From Antrihabitans auranticaus (GTDB lineage: Bacteria > Actinomycetota > Actinomycetes > Mycobacteriales > Mycobacteriaceae), in contig NZ_JAEMNW010000002.1 in the NCBI RefSeq assembly GCF_016481275.1, forward strand, positions 434,001 through 498,000: a stretch of DNA of 64,000 nt, given 5' to 3'. The translations under genes and the position numbers were made by a program. Shown here piece after piece: positions 37,614-46,249 of the stretch. Each line of letters opens with the position of its first letter. The first letter of the stretch is position 1. The notes under the pieces are model-generated. The model did no database searches. It saw only the letters and a program-made list of their open reading frames with translations, and had not been told where the DNA came from.

Positions 37614-39092
37614 ATGACGAACTCAGAACGCTTCGACAGCGACCCAAACCAGGCTGACCCGTCAGCTGACATCGAATTCGAGGTCGACCGCGCCCGGTGG
37701 GTCGCGGATCCCTCGATCGGTGAGATGCAACTCGACGACCGCAGTGCGCTGCGCCGAGTTGCCGGACTTTCCACTGAACTCACCGACGTCACCGAGGTCG
37801 AGTACCGGCAGTTGCGACTCGAACGAGTCGTGCTGGTCGGCGTCTGGACCGAAGGCACGGCGACGCAGGCCGAGGCGAGCATGGCCGAACTGAAGGCACT
37901 CGCCGAGACAGCGGGTTCCGAAGTTCTCGACGGCCTCGTCCAGCGGCGCGATCGCCCGGACGCCGCGACTTACATCGGCTCCGGCAAGGCCATGGAACTG
38001 CGTGACGTCGTGCTCGCCACCGGTGCGGACACCGTGATCTGCGACGGTGAACTCACACCTGCCCAGCTCACCGCGCTGGAGAAGGTCGTCAAGGTCAAGG
38101 TCATCGACCGCACCGCGCTGATTCTCGATATCTTCGCCCAGCACGCGACGTCTCGCGAAGGTAAGGCGCAGGTTGCGCTCGCGCAGATGGAGTACATGCT
38201 CCCGCGCTTGCGTGGCTGGGGTGAGTCGATGTCGCGGCAGGCGGGTGGCCGGGCCGGCAGCAACGGCGGGGTGGGTCTGCGTGGTCCTGGTGAAACGAAG
38301 ATCGAAACCGACCGGCGCCGGATTCGCGAGCGCATGGCCAAACTGCGCCGCGAAATCAAGGAGATGAAGAAGGCGCGCGATACGAAGCGTGCGCGGCGGC
38401 TGGAGAATGCCGTGCCCTCGATCGCGATCGTCGGCTACACCAACGCGGGCAAGTCGAGCTTGCTCAACGCGTTGACCGATGCGGGTGTGCTCGTGCAGGA
38501 CGCATTGTTCGCGACGCTGGACCCGACCACTCGGCGTGCCGAACTGCAGGACGGCCGGGAATACGTCCTGACCGACACCGTCGGGTTCGTGCGCCACCTG
38601 CCCACCCAGCTGGTCGAGGCGTTCCGGTCCACGTTGGAGGAAGTCACCGACGCCGACCTTCTACTGCACGTTGTCGACGGCTCGGACCCGCTGCCGTCCG
38701 AGCAGATCAAAGCGGTCCGTGACGTCGTGACAGCTGTGCTCCGAGAGAACGACACGCCTGCGCCGCAAGAGTTGATCGTTGTCAACAAGATCGACGCTGC
38801 CGACCAGGTCACGCTCACACAGTTGCGTGGTGTCCTTCCCGGCGCGGCCTTCGTTTCAGCACGCACGGGAGCCGGAATCGACGAGTTGCGGGCCATGCTT
38901 GCCGACATCCTCGGCAAGCTCGACGTGGAAGTGAGTGTGCTGCTTCCGTACACTCGCGGCGACCTCGTCGCACGGATTCATGCAGACGGTCGCATCCTGC
39001 GTTCCAGCCATTCCGAGGAAGGCACCCGGCTACATGCGCGTGTACCGAGCTCGCTCGCCATGGCACTCCACGCATACGCGCACAGCGGGTAA
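37614..39092 (+). CDS. hflX: ribosome-associated GTPase HflX
   Basis: HflX splits stalled or stressed ribosomes. The 492-residue protein has the HflX N-terminal nucleotide-binding-like domain (ATYIGSGKAMELRDVVLATGADTVICD in parts), a long coiled-coil linker (RMAKLRREIKEMKKARDTKRARR), the G1 P-loop GYTNAGKS at 274-281, G3 DTVGF, and NKID for guanine specificity. The N-terminal 30 residues are acidic and variable. The ATG at 37614 has a GGAAGG site; longer frames within dapF are ignored. The next gene probably starts within its last 60 bases. Confidence 0.95.
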   Translation: MTNSERFDSDPNQADPSADIEFEVDRARWVADPSIGEMQLDDRSALRRVAGLSTELTDVTEVEYRQLRLERVVLVGVWTEGTATQAEASMAELKALAETAGSEVLDGLVQRRDRPDAATYIGSGKAMELRDVVLATGADTVICDGELTPAQLTALEKVVKVKVIDRTALILDIFAQHATSREGKAQVALAQMEYMLPRLRGWGESMSRQAGGRAGSNGGVGLRGPGETKIETDRRRIRERMAKLRREIKEMKKARDTKRARRLENAVPSIAIVGYTNAGKSSLLNALTDAGVLVQDALFATLDPTTRRAELQDGREYVLTDTVGFVRHLPTQLVEAFRSTLEEVTDADLLLHVVDGSDPLPSEQIKAVRDVVTAVLRENDTPAPQELIVVNKIDAADQVTLTQLRGVLPGAAFVSARTGAGIDELRAMLADILGKLDVEVSVLLPYTRGDLVARIHADGRILRSSHSEEGTRLHARVPSSLAMALHAYAHSG

Positions 39093-40050
39093 CCGTGTCG
39101 CGCTGACCGCTTACTTCTGCGGTGCTGTGCTGTGCGGCGCCGCGCCGGCCGTGGCCGAACCCGTCGTCCCGCCCGTGTTCGAAACGCTTTGCACCCCAAC
39201 GGATCCGGGCTTGGTCGAGCTGTCCGGGGTGATCGTCGGCGACGGCGTGATCTACGGTATGGCCGACAGCGGAGCCGACGACAAACTGGCGGTGCTGAAT
39301 GCCGACTGCACGCTGAACCGCTGGATACCGAACCCGGTCGACCCGTTCGACGTCGAAGATCTGCAGTTCTTCGACGGCCAACTGTGGCTGTCCGATACCG
39401 GTGACAATCGCCGCGTTCGGCCGACCATTGCCCTGACGAGGATCGATCCCGCCAGCGGCGCGGGGGAGTTGCACCGGCTCACGTATCCGGACGGTCCGCA
39501 CGACGCGGAGGCGCTCCTCATCGATTCGAGCGGTATTCCGATCGTCGTGACGAAGGAAGCGCTGGGTGTGGGTGGCGTCTATCGACCGGTCGAGGGGCGA
39601 ACGGTTGCGGACCTCCCGAGTCCTGGTCCAACAATGCTCGAGAAGGTCGGGCTGGTCGATCTTCCGGGGCCGATCACCGGCGGTGCGGTGAGTGCGGACG
39701 GGAAGGTCGCGGCTCTGCGGACCTACTCGGATGCGTTCCTGTACTGGGCCCCCGAGGGCGATATCGCTGCCGCGCTCACGTCGGGGCGTGGCTTTCGGAT
39801 TGCGTTGCCCCGGCAGCCGCAGGGTGAGGCGATCGCATTCGATCGAGATGGTGGGCTTGTCATCGGCAGCGAGTCGACTGGTGCGCTGCAACCCCTTCAG
39901 GTGCTGCGGAACGCAGACGATCTGGTTCGGCCCGCGGACCACACCGAGCCGGCAGCGTCGTCGAGCGGCGACAGAAACGGGCTCGTGATAGGCGGAATCG
40001 CAGCCGCCGTAGTGGTGGCTGCGATTGTCGCCTGGCGCGGCTTTCGCTAA
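39034..40050 (+). CDS. secreted membrane-anchored propeller-like protein
   Basis: A protein of about 338 residues. A basic N-region, a hydrophobic stretch (ALTAYFCGAVLCG) and an AVA-E cleavage-like site near residue 43 indicate a signal peptide. The body has repeated short strand-turn units with Asp/Gly-rich loops (GVIYGMADSGADDKLAVLNAD; GQLWLSDTGDNRRVRP; DGKVAALRTYSDAFLYW), suggesting a beta-propeller. A final hydrophobic span (LVIGGIAAAVVVAAIVAW) with basic end anchors it. The start is uncertain: ATG 39034 or GTG 39040, both overlapping the end of hflX. The stop overlaps ptsH, convergent. Function unknown. Confidence 0.72.
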   Translation: MRVYRARSPWHSTHTRTAGNRVALTAYFCGAVLCGAAPAVAEPVVPPVFETLCTPTDPGLVELSGVIVGDGVIYGMADSGADDKLAVLNADCTLNRWIPNPVDPFDVEDLQFFDGQLWLSDTGDNRRVRPTIALTRIDPASGAGELHRLTYPDGPHDAEALLIDSSGIPIVVTKEALGVGGVYRPVEGRTVADLPSPGPTMLEKVGLVDLPGPITGGAVSADGKVAALRTYSDAFLYWAPEGDIAAALTSGRGFRIALPRQPQGEAIAFDRDGGLVIGSESTGALQPLQVLRNADDLVRPADHTEPAASSSGDRNGLVIGGIAAAVVVAAIVAWRGFR

Positions 40051-40313
40051 GCGTCCAGATCTGCTTCCACAAGCTTGACGACGGCCTCCAGTGCTGCCGG
40101 GTCATCGCTGCTCACGATGACTTCGTCCCCGAAAGTGGCGCCGAGCGTCATGATCATGAGGGCCGATCCTGCGTCTACGGGCTCTTCGTCGTCGTCGCCG
40201 ACGAGTGCGAGGGTGACGTCGGCGCCCAGTTCTGTCACCGCGTCGGCGATGATTCCGGCGGGGCGGGCGTGCAGGCCGATCGACGATCCGACTGCGACGG
40301 TGGTGCTGGCCAT
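40047..40313 (-). CDS. ptsH: phosphocarrier protein HPr
   Basis: HPr carries phosphate from Enzyme I to EIIA domains of the sugar phosphotransferase system. The 88-residue protein has the active-site motif GLHARPA with His15, and the DAGSALMIMTLGA region containing the serine at the regulatory-site position. Regulatory HPr kinase is generally absent in actinobacteria. It is the last gene of the fruR-fruK-fruA-ptsH operon, 33 bases after fruA. Enzyme I (ptsI) is on the opposite strand at 44289. Confidence 0.95.
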   Translation of the reverse strand: MASTTVAVGSSIGLHARPAGIIADAVTELGADVTLALVGDDDEEPVDAGSALMIMTLGATFGDEVIVSSDDPAALEAVVKLVEADLDA

Positions 40314-40346
40314 ATCTGTCTCCTCAAAGGTGGTGGGTTGTGTCTA

Positions 40347-42368
40347 TCAGGCTGCGGTGGTGACGAGTTGGGTTTCTTCGGTTGCCGGCTTGCGGTGGAC
40401 CAGTTCCTTGGCGAGCACGACGCATGTCGCTCCGATGACCGTTCCGATGACCAGGGATGCGATGAACCAGACGATGTGCCCGATGGCGAAGAAGACGAAG
40501 ATTCCGCCGTGTGGTGCGCTGAGCGTTGTGCTTGTCGCCATGATCAGGGCGCCGGTCGCTGCGCCACCGACCATCATCGAGGGGATGACTCGGAAGGGGT
40601 CCGCTGCGGCGAAGGGGATCGCGCCCTCGGAGATGAACGCTGCGCCGAGAAGCCAAGCGGCCTTGCCGTTTTCCTGCTCGGCGGTGCTGAACAGGCGTGG
40701 TCGAACGGTCGATGCCAGCGCCATCGCCAGCGGCGGGACCATGCCTGCGGCCATGACGGCGGCCATGATGCGCAACGACGCGGGATCGTTGACGTTCAAT
40801 CCTGCGACGGCAAATGCGTAGGCGGCCTTGTTGACCGGTCCACCGAGGTCGAAGCACATCATCAAACCGAGGATGATGCCGAGGAACACGACGGAGCTGC
40901 CGGACAATCCGTTGAGCCAATTGGTGAGACCGGAAGTGACTGCCGCCAAGGGCTTTCCGAGGAAGATGAACATGACGGCGCCGACGAGAAGCGTTGCGAA
41001 CAGCGGGATGACGACGACGGGCATGAGGCCGCGAGCCCATTGCGGGACGTTGATCCGGCCGATCCAGAGCGCGGCGAACCCGGCGATGATGCCGCCGACG
41101 AGACCGCCGATGAAGCCGGCGCCGACGAACACCGCGACCGCTCCGGCCGTGAATCCTGGTGCAAGCCCCGGCCTGTCGGCTATCGCGAAGGCTATGTAGC
41201 CGGCGAGCGCGGGTACCAGGAAGCCGAAGGCGAGGGCACCGAGTTGGAACAGGACAGCACCGAGATAGGTTGCGAGTCCACCGTCGGGCAGTTGGGTGAT
41301 CGAGTTGTCCAGGACGATCGTCTTGGCGCCGTCGGAGATCTCGTAACCGCCGAGCAGGAAGCCGAGCGCGATGAGCAGGCCGCCAGCAGCGACGAACGGG
41401 ATCATGTAGCTGACACCGGTCAGCAGGATCTGGCGCAGGCGGGTGCCCCAGCCGATCGAGCCGGCCGACGCCGAATCGTCGGTGGCGACCGTTCCGTCGA
41501 CCCTGGTGGCCTGGGGATTCAGGCTCGCTCGGAGGGCTTCCGTCACCATCACGTCGGGTTCGTTGATGGCGCGCTTGACGCCCGATGCGACGACCGGCTT
41601 ACCTGCGAAGCGTTCCTTGCCCTTGACGCCGACGTCCGTCGCGAAGATGACGGCGCTCGCTGCGGCGATGGTCGCTGCGCTCAACGGCGTACTGCCACTG
41701 GACCCTTGGGTCTCGACGTGGATCGTCACGCCGGCACGGGAGCCGGCAGCGACGAGCGCGTCGGCGGCCATGTAGGTGTGTGCGATACCCGTGGGGCAGG
41801 CAGTCACGGCGACGATGGTCTTCGGCGCTTCGACCGGTTCGGCGGGCTTCTCCGTGTCCGTCGCGGGCGCGGATGCGGCCGCGGGTGCGGCTTTGGGTTT
41901 CGGCGCGAGCACGCGCTCGACCGCGTCGACAATCTCATCGGCCGTTGCGGCCTCGCGCAATTCGGCAACGAAGGCAGGCCTGACAAGTGCCCGTGCGAGG
42001 CTCGAGAGCAGTTTCATGTGCTCCTTGCCCGCGCCTTCGGGCGCGGCGATCAGGAAGACGAGGTCCGCCGGGCCGTCGGGCGCGCCGAAGTCGACCTTCG
42101 GGTTCAGGCGGGCGAAACCGAGCGAGGCGGTGGTGACCGACTCGGTTCGGCAGTGCGGGATCGCGAGGCCGCCCGGTAATCCGGTCGCGGACTTCGCCTC
42201 TCGTGCGAGAGCCGCGTCGCGGAGGCCGGCGGAATCGGTTGCGCGCCCGGCGTTCGTGAGCCGCTCGGCAAGTGCGGTGATGACCGCGTCCTTCGAGCTG
42301 CCGAGGTCGGCGTCGAGTGCGATCAAGTCAGGCGTGATGATCCCTGTTCGAGATATCGGTTGTGCCAT
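40347..42368 (-). CDS. fruA: fructose PTS EIIABC component
   Basis: The fructose-specific permease of the PTS: it imports fructose and phosphorylates it to fructose 1-phosphate. The 673-residue protein fuses IIA (1-150; phosphorylated His72 in AIPHCRT), IIB (about 183-285; phosphorylated Cys191 in VTACPTGIAHT) and the IIC membrane domain (about 315-650, eight to ten spans, with APHGGIFVFF near the C-terminus). An Ala/Pro-rich linker joins IIA and IIB. It lies between fruK and ptsH. C. glutamicum has the same gene order (ptsF), from memory. Confidence 0.95.
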   Translation of the reverse strand: MAQPISRTGIITPDLIALDADLGSSKDAVITALAERLTNAGRATDSAGLRDAALAREAKSATGLPGGLAIPHCRTESVTTASLGFARLNPKVDFGAPDGPADLVFLIAAPEGAGKEHMKLLSSLARALVRPAFVAELREAATADEIVDAVERVLAPKPKAAPAAASAPATDTEKPAEPVEAPKTIVAVTACPTGIAHTYMAADALVAAGSRAGVTIHVETQGSSGSTPLSAATIAAASAVIFATDVGVKGKERFAGKPVVASGVKRAINEPDVMVTEALRASLNPQATRVDGTVATDDSASAGSIGWGTRLRQILLTGVSYMIPFVAAGGLLIALGFLLGGYEISDGAKTIVLDNSITQLPDGGLATYLGAVLFQLGALAFGFLVPALAGYIAFAIADRPGLAPGFTAGAVAVFVGAGFIGGLVGGIIAGFAALWIGRINVPQWARGLMPVVVIPLFATLLVGAVMFIFLGKPLAAVTSGLTNWLNGLSGSSVVFLGIILGLMMCFDLGGPVNKAAYAFAVAGLNVNDPASLRIMAAVMAAGMVPPLAMALASTVRPRLFSTAEQENGKAAWLLGAAFISEGAIPFAAADPFRVIPSMMVGGAATGALIMATSTTLSAPHGGIFVFFAIGHIVWFIASLVIGTVIGATCVVLAKELVHRKPATEETQLVTTAA

Positions 42369-42422
42369 CGTCGTGTCCTTTGTGTCTCGGTGAGTGGCTG
42401 GTTTTGTCGGCCGAGCGGGTTG

Positions 42423-43403
42423 TCAGCCGAAGATCGTGTGGGTGGGTTGGAGGTTCGTGACCGTCGCAGCGGCGATGTCGACGTTGTCTGCCGTCGGCAG
42501 GACAGTGCCCGGTAGCGAGGCCGCTGCAGCGCCGTAGGCGACTGCTGCGGCGAGGCGCTGATCGGGTCCGGCGCCTCTCAGGTCGGCAAGTAGATAGCCC
42601 GCCAGGGAGGAATCGCCGGCACCGACCGTGCTGCGAACCCTGATCGGCGGAACCGTTGCGTGCCAAGCGCCTGCGTCGGTGACCAGGACTGCGCCCGCAC
42701 CGCCGAGGGTGGCCAGCACGGATCCGACGCCACGCTCGATGAGGCTCCTTGCGGCCGCGACGACGTGGGACGTATCGCCCGCTGCCGCAGCGGCTTCGAG
42801 GTCTACGGCTGAGTGGCCGGTGAGTTGAGCCAATTCCTCGGCGTTCGGCTTGATGAGATCCGGAGCAGCGCTGGGGAACCGGGCGGCCAGAGCGGTCAGC
42901 GGCCCGTCCGACGTATCGACGGCGACACGCGCCGGAGTCTGCCGCAGGGCTTCGACGAGGTCGGCGTACCACCCGTCCGGCACGCCGGGCGGTAGCGATC
43001 CAGACAGCACGACCCAGGCGGCATCGGTGGCGAGTTCGTGCACCAGCGCCGCAAGGTGGTCGGCGTCGGTGCTGGTCAGCGGGTTGCCGAGAGCGTTGAT
43101 CTTGGTTGTCGTGCCATCGGGCTCGGCGAGTGTCAGGTTCGTGCGGGCGTTTCCGGGGACCGCAACTGTCCGGTGAGCGATCCCCGCGTCGCGTAATGCG
43201 ACCAACAGGGGGTCCGAGGCATTGCCGGGCAGTGCGGCTATCGCGGGCACTCCTGCGGCAGCGACGACGCGGGCGACGTTGATTCCTTTGCCGCCGGGGT
43301 CCGAAGTCGCGGCACGAGCTCGCTGGACCGCCCCGCGCTCGAGGGTGGCTGCGAGCATGATCGTTCGATCGATGCTCGGGTTGGCCGTGAGGGTGACGAT
43401 CAT
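42423..43403 (-). CDS. fruK: 1-phosphofructokinase
   Basis: FruK phosphorylates fructose 1-phosphate to fructose 1,6-bisphosphate. The 326-residue PfkB-family kinase has the N-terminal IVTLTANPSIDRTI typical of 1-phosphofructokinases, GGKGINVARVVAAAG, and the C-terminal catalytic signature VGAGDSSLAGYL with the catalytic aspartate in GAGDS. Its start overlaps the fruR stop by four bases, and fruA follows 54 bases downstream. The product of FruA is its substrate, so the operon is a complete fructose entry route. Confidence 0.94.
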   Translation of the reverse strand: MIVTLTANPSIDRTIMLAATLERGAVQRARAATSDPGGKGINVARVVAAAGVPAIAALPGNASDPLLVALRDAGIAHRTVAVPGNARTNLTLAEPDGTTTKINALGNPLTSTDADHLAALVHELATDAAWVVLSGSLPPGVPDGWYADLVEALRQTPARVAVDTSDGPLTALAARFPSAAPDLIKPNAEELAQLTGHSAVDLEAAAAAGDTSHVVAAARSLIERGVGSVLATLGGAGAVLVTDAGAWHATVPPIRVRSTVGAGDSSLAGYLLADLRGAGPDQRLAAAVAYGAAAASLPGTVLPTADNVDIAAATVTNLQPTHTIFG

Positions 43404-44167
43404 GCGACTACTACTTCCATTCCACAGTTGCGCAGTTCGCCGCGGGCGGCGTCGGAGATTCCCGAGTCGGTGACGAGCACATCGACTCGGTCGGCCGAAC
43501 CGAAGCTGATCATGTGTTCGCGGCCGATCTTGGAGGAGTCGGCAACCACGACGATCTGCTGGGCGGCGTCGAGCATCGCGCGCTTGACCTCGGCTTCGTC
43601 GCTGTCCGGTGTGGACAGCCCGTGCCCGACGCTGAGCGCGTTGGTGCCGATGAACGCCACATCCACCCGCAGGGTCGAGAGCACGCGCAGGGCTTCCGGA
43701 CCGACGGCTGCCTGAGTCAGGCCGCGGACCCTGCCGCCGAGCATGTGCAGGTGAACGCTGTTGAGTCCGGAGACCCGGGCAGCGATCGGAACCGAATTCG
43801 TCACGACTGTGAGTTCGCGATCGGTCGGGAGCAGCGCGGCGATACGACCTGTGCTCGTCCCGGCATCGAAGAGGACGCTGCCGCCAGGCCCAGGCAGGAA
43901 TTCGAGGGCGGACTTAGCGATCCGGTCCTTCTGGTCCGCGTGGGCAAATTCGCGCTCGGTGGTGGCCGGTTCGATAGCAGTCAGTGCCGACGCCGGCACC
44001 GCACCGCCGTGCACTCGCCGCACGACGCCGATGCGTTCGAGTACTGCGAGATCCCGCCGCACCGTTTCGGTGGTCACTCCGAAGTGATCCGCGAGATCGG
44101 TGACCGATACCCGGGTGCGCTGGTTCACCAGCGAGCTGATCGCCTGCTGCCGCTCTTCTGCGTACAC
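43400..44167 (-). CDS. fruR: DeoR-family regulator of the fructose/PTS genes
   Basis: A 255-residue DeoR repressor. The N-terminal winged helix (EERQQAISSLVNQRTRVSVTDLADHFGVTTETVRRDL, in parts) binds DNA; the C-terminal DeoR sensor domain has FDAGTSTG and VVTNSVPIA, the sugar-phosphate-binding pattern. The likely inducer is fructose 1-phosphate, as in related systems. An upstream ATG at 44218 would extend it by 17 residues over the regulatory region, so the GTG at 44167 with an AGGAG site is preferred. It is first in the fruRKA-ptsH operon and divergent from ptsI. Confidence 0.88.
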   Translation of the reverse strand: MYAEERQQAISSLVNQRTRVSVTDLADHFGVTTETVRRDLAVLERIGVVRRVHGGAVPASALTAIEPATTEREFAHADQKDRIAKSALEFLPGPGGSVLFDAGTSTGRIAALLPTDRELTVVTNSVPIAARVSGLNSVHLHMLGGRVRGLTQAAVGPEALRVLSTLRVDVAFIGTNALSVGHGLSTPDSDEAEVKRAMLDAAQQIVVVADSSKIGREHMISFGSADRVDVLVTDSGISDAARGELRNCGMEVVVA

Positions 44168-44213
44168 GCCCGCTCCTGTGGTTGTTGTGTTGATATCTAT
44201 TGTTTTACGCCCG

Positions 44214-44248
44214 AACATGTTGCTTTGTCAACGGTTGCGCGTTACATT
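44214..44248 (+). promoter_or_regulatory. ptsI promoter with overlapping AACATGTT palindrome
   Basis: TTGCTT (44220-44225) and TACATT (44243-44248) are spaced by 17 bases. The palindrome AACATGTT (44214-44221) overlaps the -35 and could bind FruR; TGTTG/TGTTT copies at 44188, 44201 and 44218 are other candidate half-sites. Confidence 0.55.
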
Positions 44249-44288
44249 GGTCACATCAGTCAGCGCGTATGACAGGGAGCACACAGAG

Positions 44289-45986
44289 ATGACTCGTTCG
44301 GCCGAAGACGTACAGGGATTACAGGGAACGACGCTCCACGGCACGCCGGTCGTGCCGGGCGTCGGTTACGGGCGCGCGATTCGCCCCGGTGTGCGCCCGG
44401 CGTTGCGTGTCGATCAACCCGAAGTGCCCGAAGCTGATCGGCCCGATCAGCTCGAGAAGTTTCGCCTGGCTGCGACGACCGTCGCGCAGCGATTGCGTGA
44501 GCGCGCGGCGAATGCCAGCGGCGCCGCCGCGGAGGTGTTGTCGGCGAATGCCGCAATGGCGACCGATCGCGCGTGGCTACGCTCCGCGGAGAAGTCGATC
44601 AAGGCGGGCGCAGAAGCTGGAATCGGCGCGGCGACTGCGACCGACTGGTTCGCTGGGATGCTCGAAAAGGCCGGTGGCCTCATGGCCGAGCGCGTCACAG
44701 ACCTGCGGGATATCCGCGACCGGGTCATCGCCGAGATTGCCGGGCTGCCCGAGCCGGGCATTCCGATGCCCGACGAACCGTCGATTCTTCTCGCCGACGA
44801 CCTTGCACCTGCTGATACCGCAGGGCTGGACCCGACGCTGATTCTCGGTCTGGCGACATCGCTCGGCGGTCCGACCAGCCACACCGCGATCATCGCCCGG
44901 CAGCTCGGCATCCCATGCGTCGTGGCTGTGGGCGAGTTGGACGACGTGCCGGCCGGCACCGCGGTGCTGATCGACGGAACAACCGGCGAGATCGTCGTCG
45001 CGCCGAACGAGGCTGCGGCAACCGAGCGTGCACAGCAGAGTCGGGCCGATGCCGCGAGGATCGCCGGGTGGGCGGGTCCGGGGGCGACGCTGGACGGTCG
45101 GCCTGTCGATATTCTCGCGAACGTCCAGGACGGCGCGGGTGCGCGGGCAGCGCGAGCGACGGCTGCTGAAGGTGTCGGACTCTTCCGTACCGAACTGTGT
45201 TTTCTCGATCGTGCCACTGAGCCGACGGTGGCGGAGCAGGCCGATATCTACGCCGAGGTCCTCGACGCGTTCGCAGCGAAGAAAGTCGTCGTACGCACTC
45301 TCGATGCCGGCTCGGACAAGCCGCTGAAGTTTGCCAACCACGCCGCCGAAGCCAACCCTGCCCTCGGCGTCCGCGGTATCCGAATTGCCGAGCGCGACAG
45401 TGGCATTCTCGATCGCCAGCTCGATGCCATCGCCGCGGCTGCGGCACGCTCCGGGGCCGAGCCGTGGGTGATGGCGCCGATGATCTCCACCGCCGCGGAA
45501 GCTGCGTCCTTTGCCGCGAAAGTTCGCGAGCGCGGCTTGAAGCCCGGTGTGATGATCGAGGTACCGGCGGCGGCTCTGCTCGCCGATCAGGTCCTCGCCC
45601 ATGTCGAGTTTCTCTCGATAGGGACGAACGATCTCGCCCAGTACACGATGGCTGCGGACCGGATGTCCGCCGATTTGGCGGCGTTGACCGATCCTTGGCA
45701 GCCGGCAGTCGTGAAATTGGTTGCGATGGCCGCGACTGCCGGAGCGGCAGTCGGTAAGCCGGTCGGTGTCTGCGGCGAAGCCGCGGCAGATCCGCTGTTG
45801 GCGTGTGTCCTTGTAGGGCTTGGCATCACGTCGCTGTCGTGCGCCGCAGCGGCGGTCGCCGCAGTGGGTGCAAAACTGGCGTCGGTCACTTTCGACGACT
45901 GCGTCGCAGCGGCGGCCGCAGTGCTGGCCACGGCGGACCCGCTGGCAGCCAGGGCCGCGGCCGGGGAGATCTTGAACGGTTCCTAG
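44289..45986 (+). CDS. ptsI: PTS Enzyme I
   Basis: Enzyme I takes phosphate from phosphoenolpyruvate and passes it to HPr. The 565-residue protein has the HPr-binding N-domain, the phosphorylated His198 in GGPTSHTAIIA, a PEP-binding TIM barrel with GVGLFRTELCFLDR, VRTLDAGSDKPLKF, NPALGVRGIR, the LSIGTNDLAQYTMAADR block and GVCGEAAADP with the C-terminal active-site cysteine. The ATG at 44289 has an AGGGAG site. It is divergent from fruR. Gap 45987-46249 after it holds no gene that I would call. Confidence 0.96.
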   Translation: MTRSAEDVQGLQGTTLHGTPVVPGVGYGRAIRPGVRPALRVDQPEVPEADRPDQLEKFRLAATTVAQRLRERAANASGAAAEVLSANAAMATDRAWLRSAEKSIKAGAEAGIGAATATDWFAGMLEKAGGLMAERVTDLRDIRDRVIAEIAGLPEPGIPMPDEPSILLADDLAPADTAGLDPTLILGLATSLGGPTSHTAIIARQLGIPCVVAVGELDDVPAGTAVLIDGTTGEIVVAPNEAAATERAQQSRADAARIAGWAGPGATLDGRPVDILANVQDGAGARAARATAAEGVGLFRTELCFLDRATEPTVAEQADIYAEVLDAFAAKKVVVRTLDAGSDKPLKFANHAAEANPALGVRGIRIAERDSGILDRQLDAIAAAAARSGAEPWVMAPMISTAAEAASFAAKVRERGLKPGVMIEVPAAALLADQVLAHVEFLSIGTNDLAQYTMAADRMSADLAALTDPWQPAVVKLVAMAATAGAAVGKPVGVCGEAAADPLLACVLVGLGITSLSCAAAAVAAVGAKLASVTFDDCVAAAAAVLATADPLAARAAAGEILNGS

Positions 45987-46249
45987 ATCGCCGCGAGCGG
46001 GCTTATCTGGCGTCGACGAGCGGCGAACCCCGCCACAAGTGCCCGCTCGACGCGACATTTCCAACCCGCTCGCCCGCCAGGCTCAGCCGACCGCCTCGCG
46101 AGTAACAACCACGACAGCAGCCTGCTCGCCCGTCCACCAGCCGACGGTCCGCACAACACCCACCGAGCACCCACTGATGTACACCGTCAAGTCGCGCGTA
46201 GGGTGGCCTGATCGATACCTGGCAGGCCGCCAATAACAGAGGAGACGCG

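Noticed and set aside
40269-42179. 636-codon open frame opposite fruA
   Set aside because: Low-complexity Asp/Gly/Arg-rich shadow of a clear EIIABC gene.
45987-46249. Small antisense gene in the ptsI to acyl-CoA dehydrogenase gap
   Set aside because: The minus-strand frame is Arg/Ala-rich, without ribosome-binding site or domain; no convincing RNA structure either.
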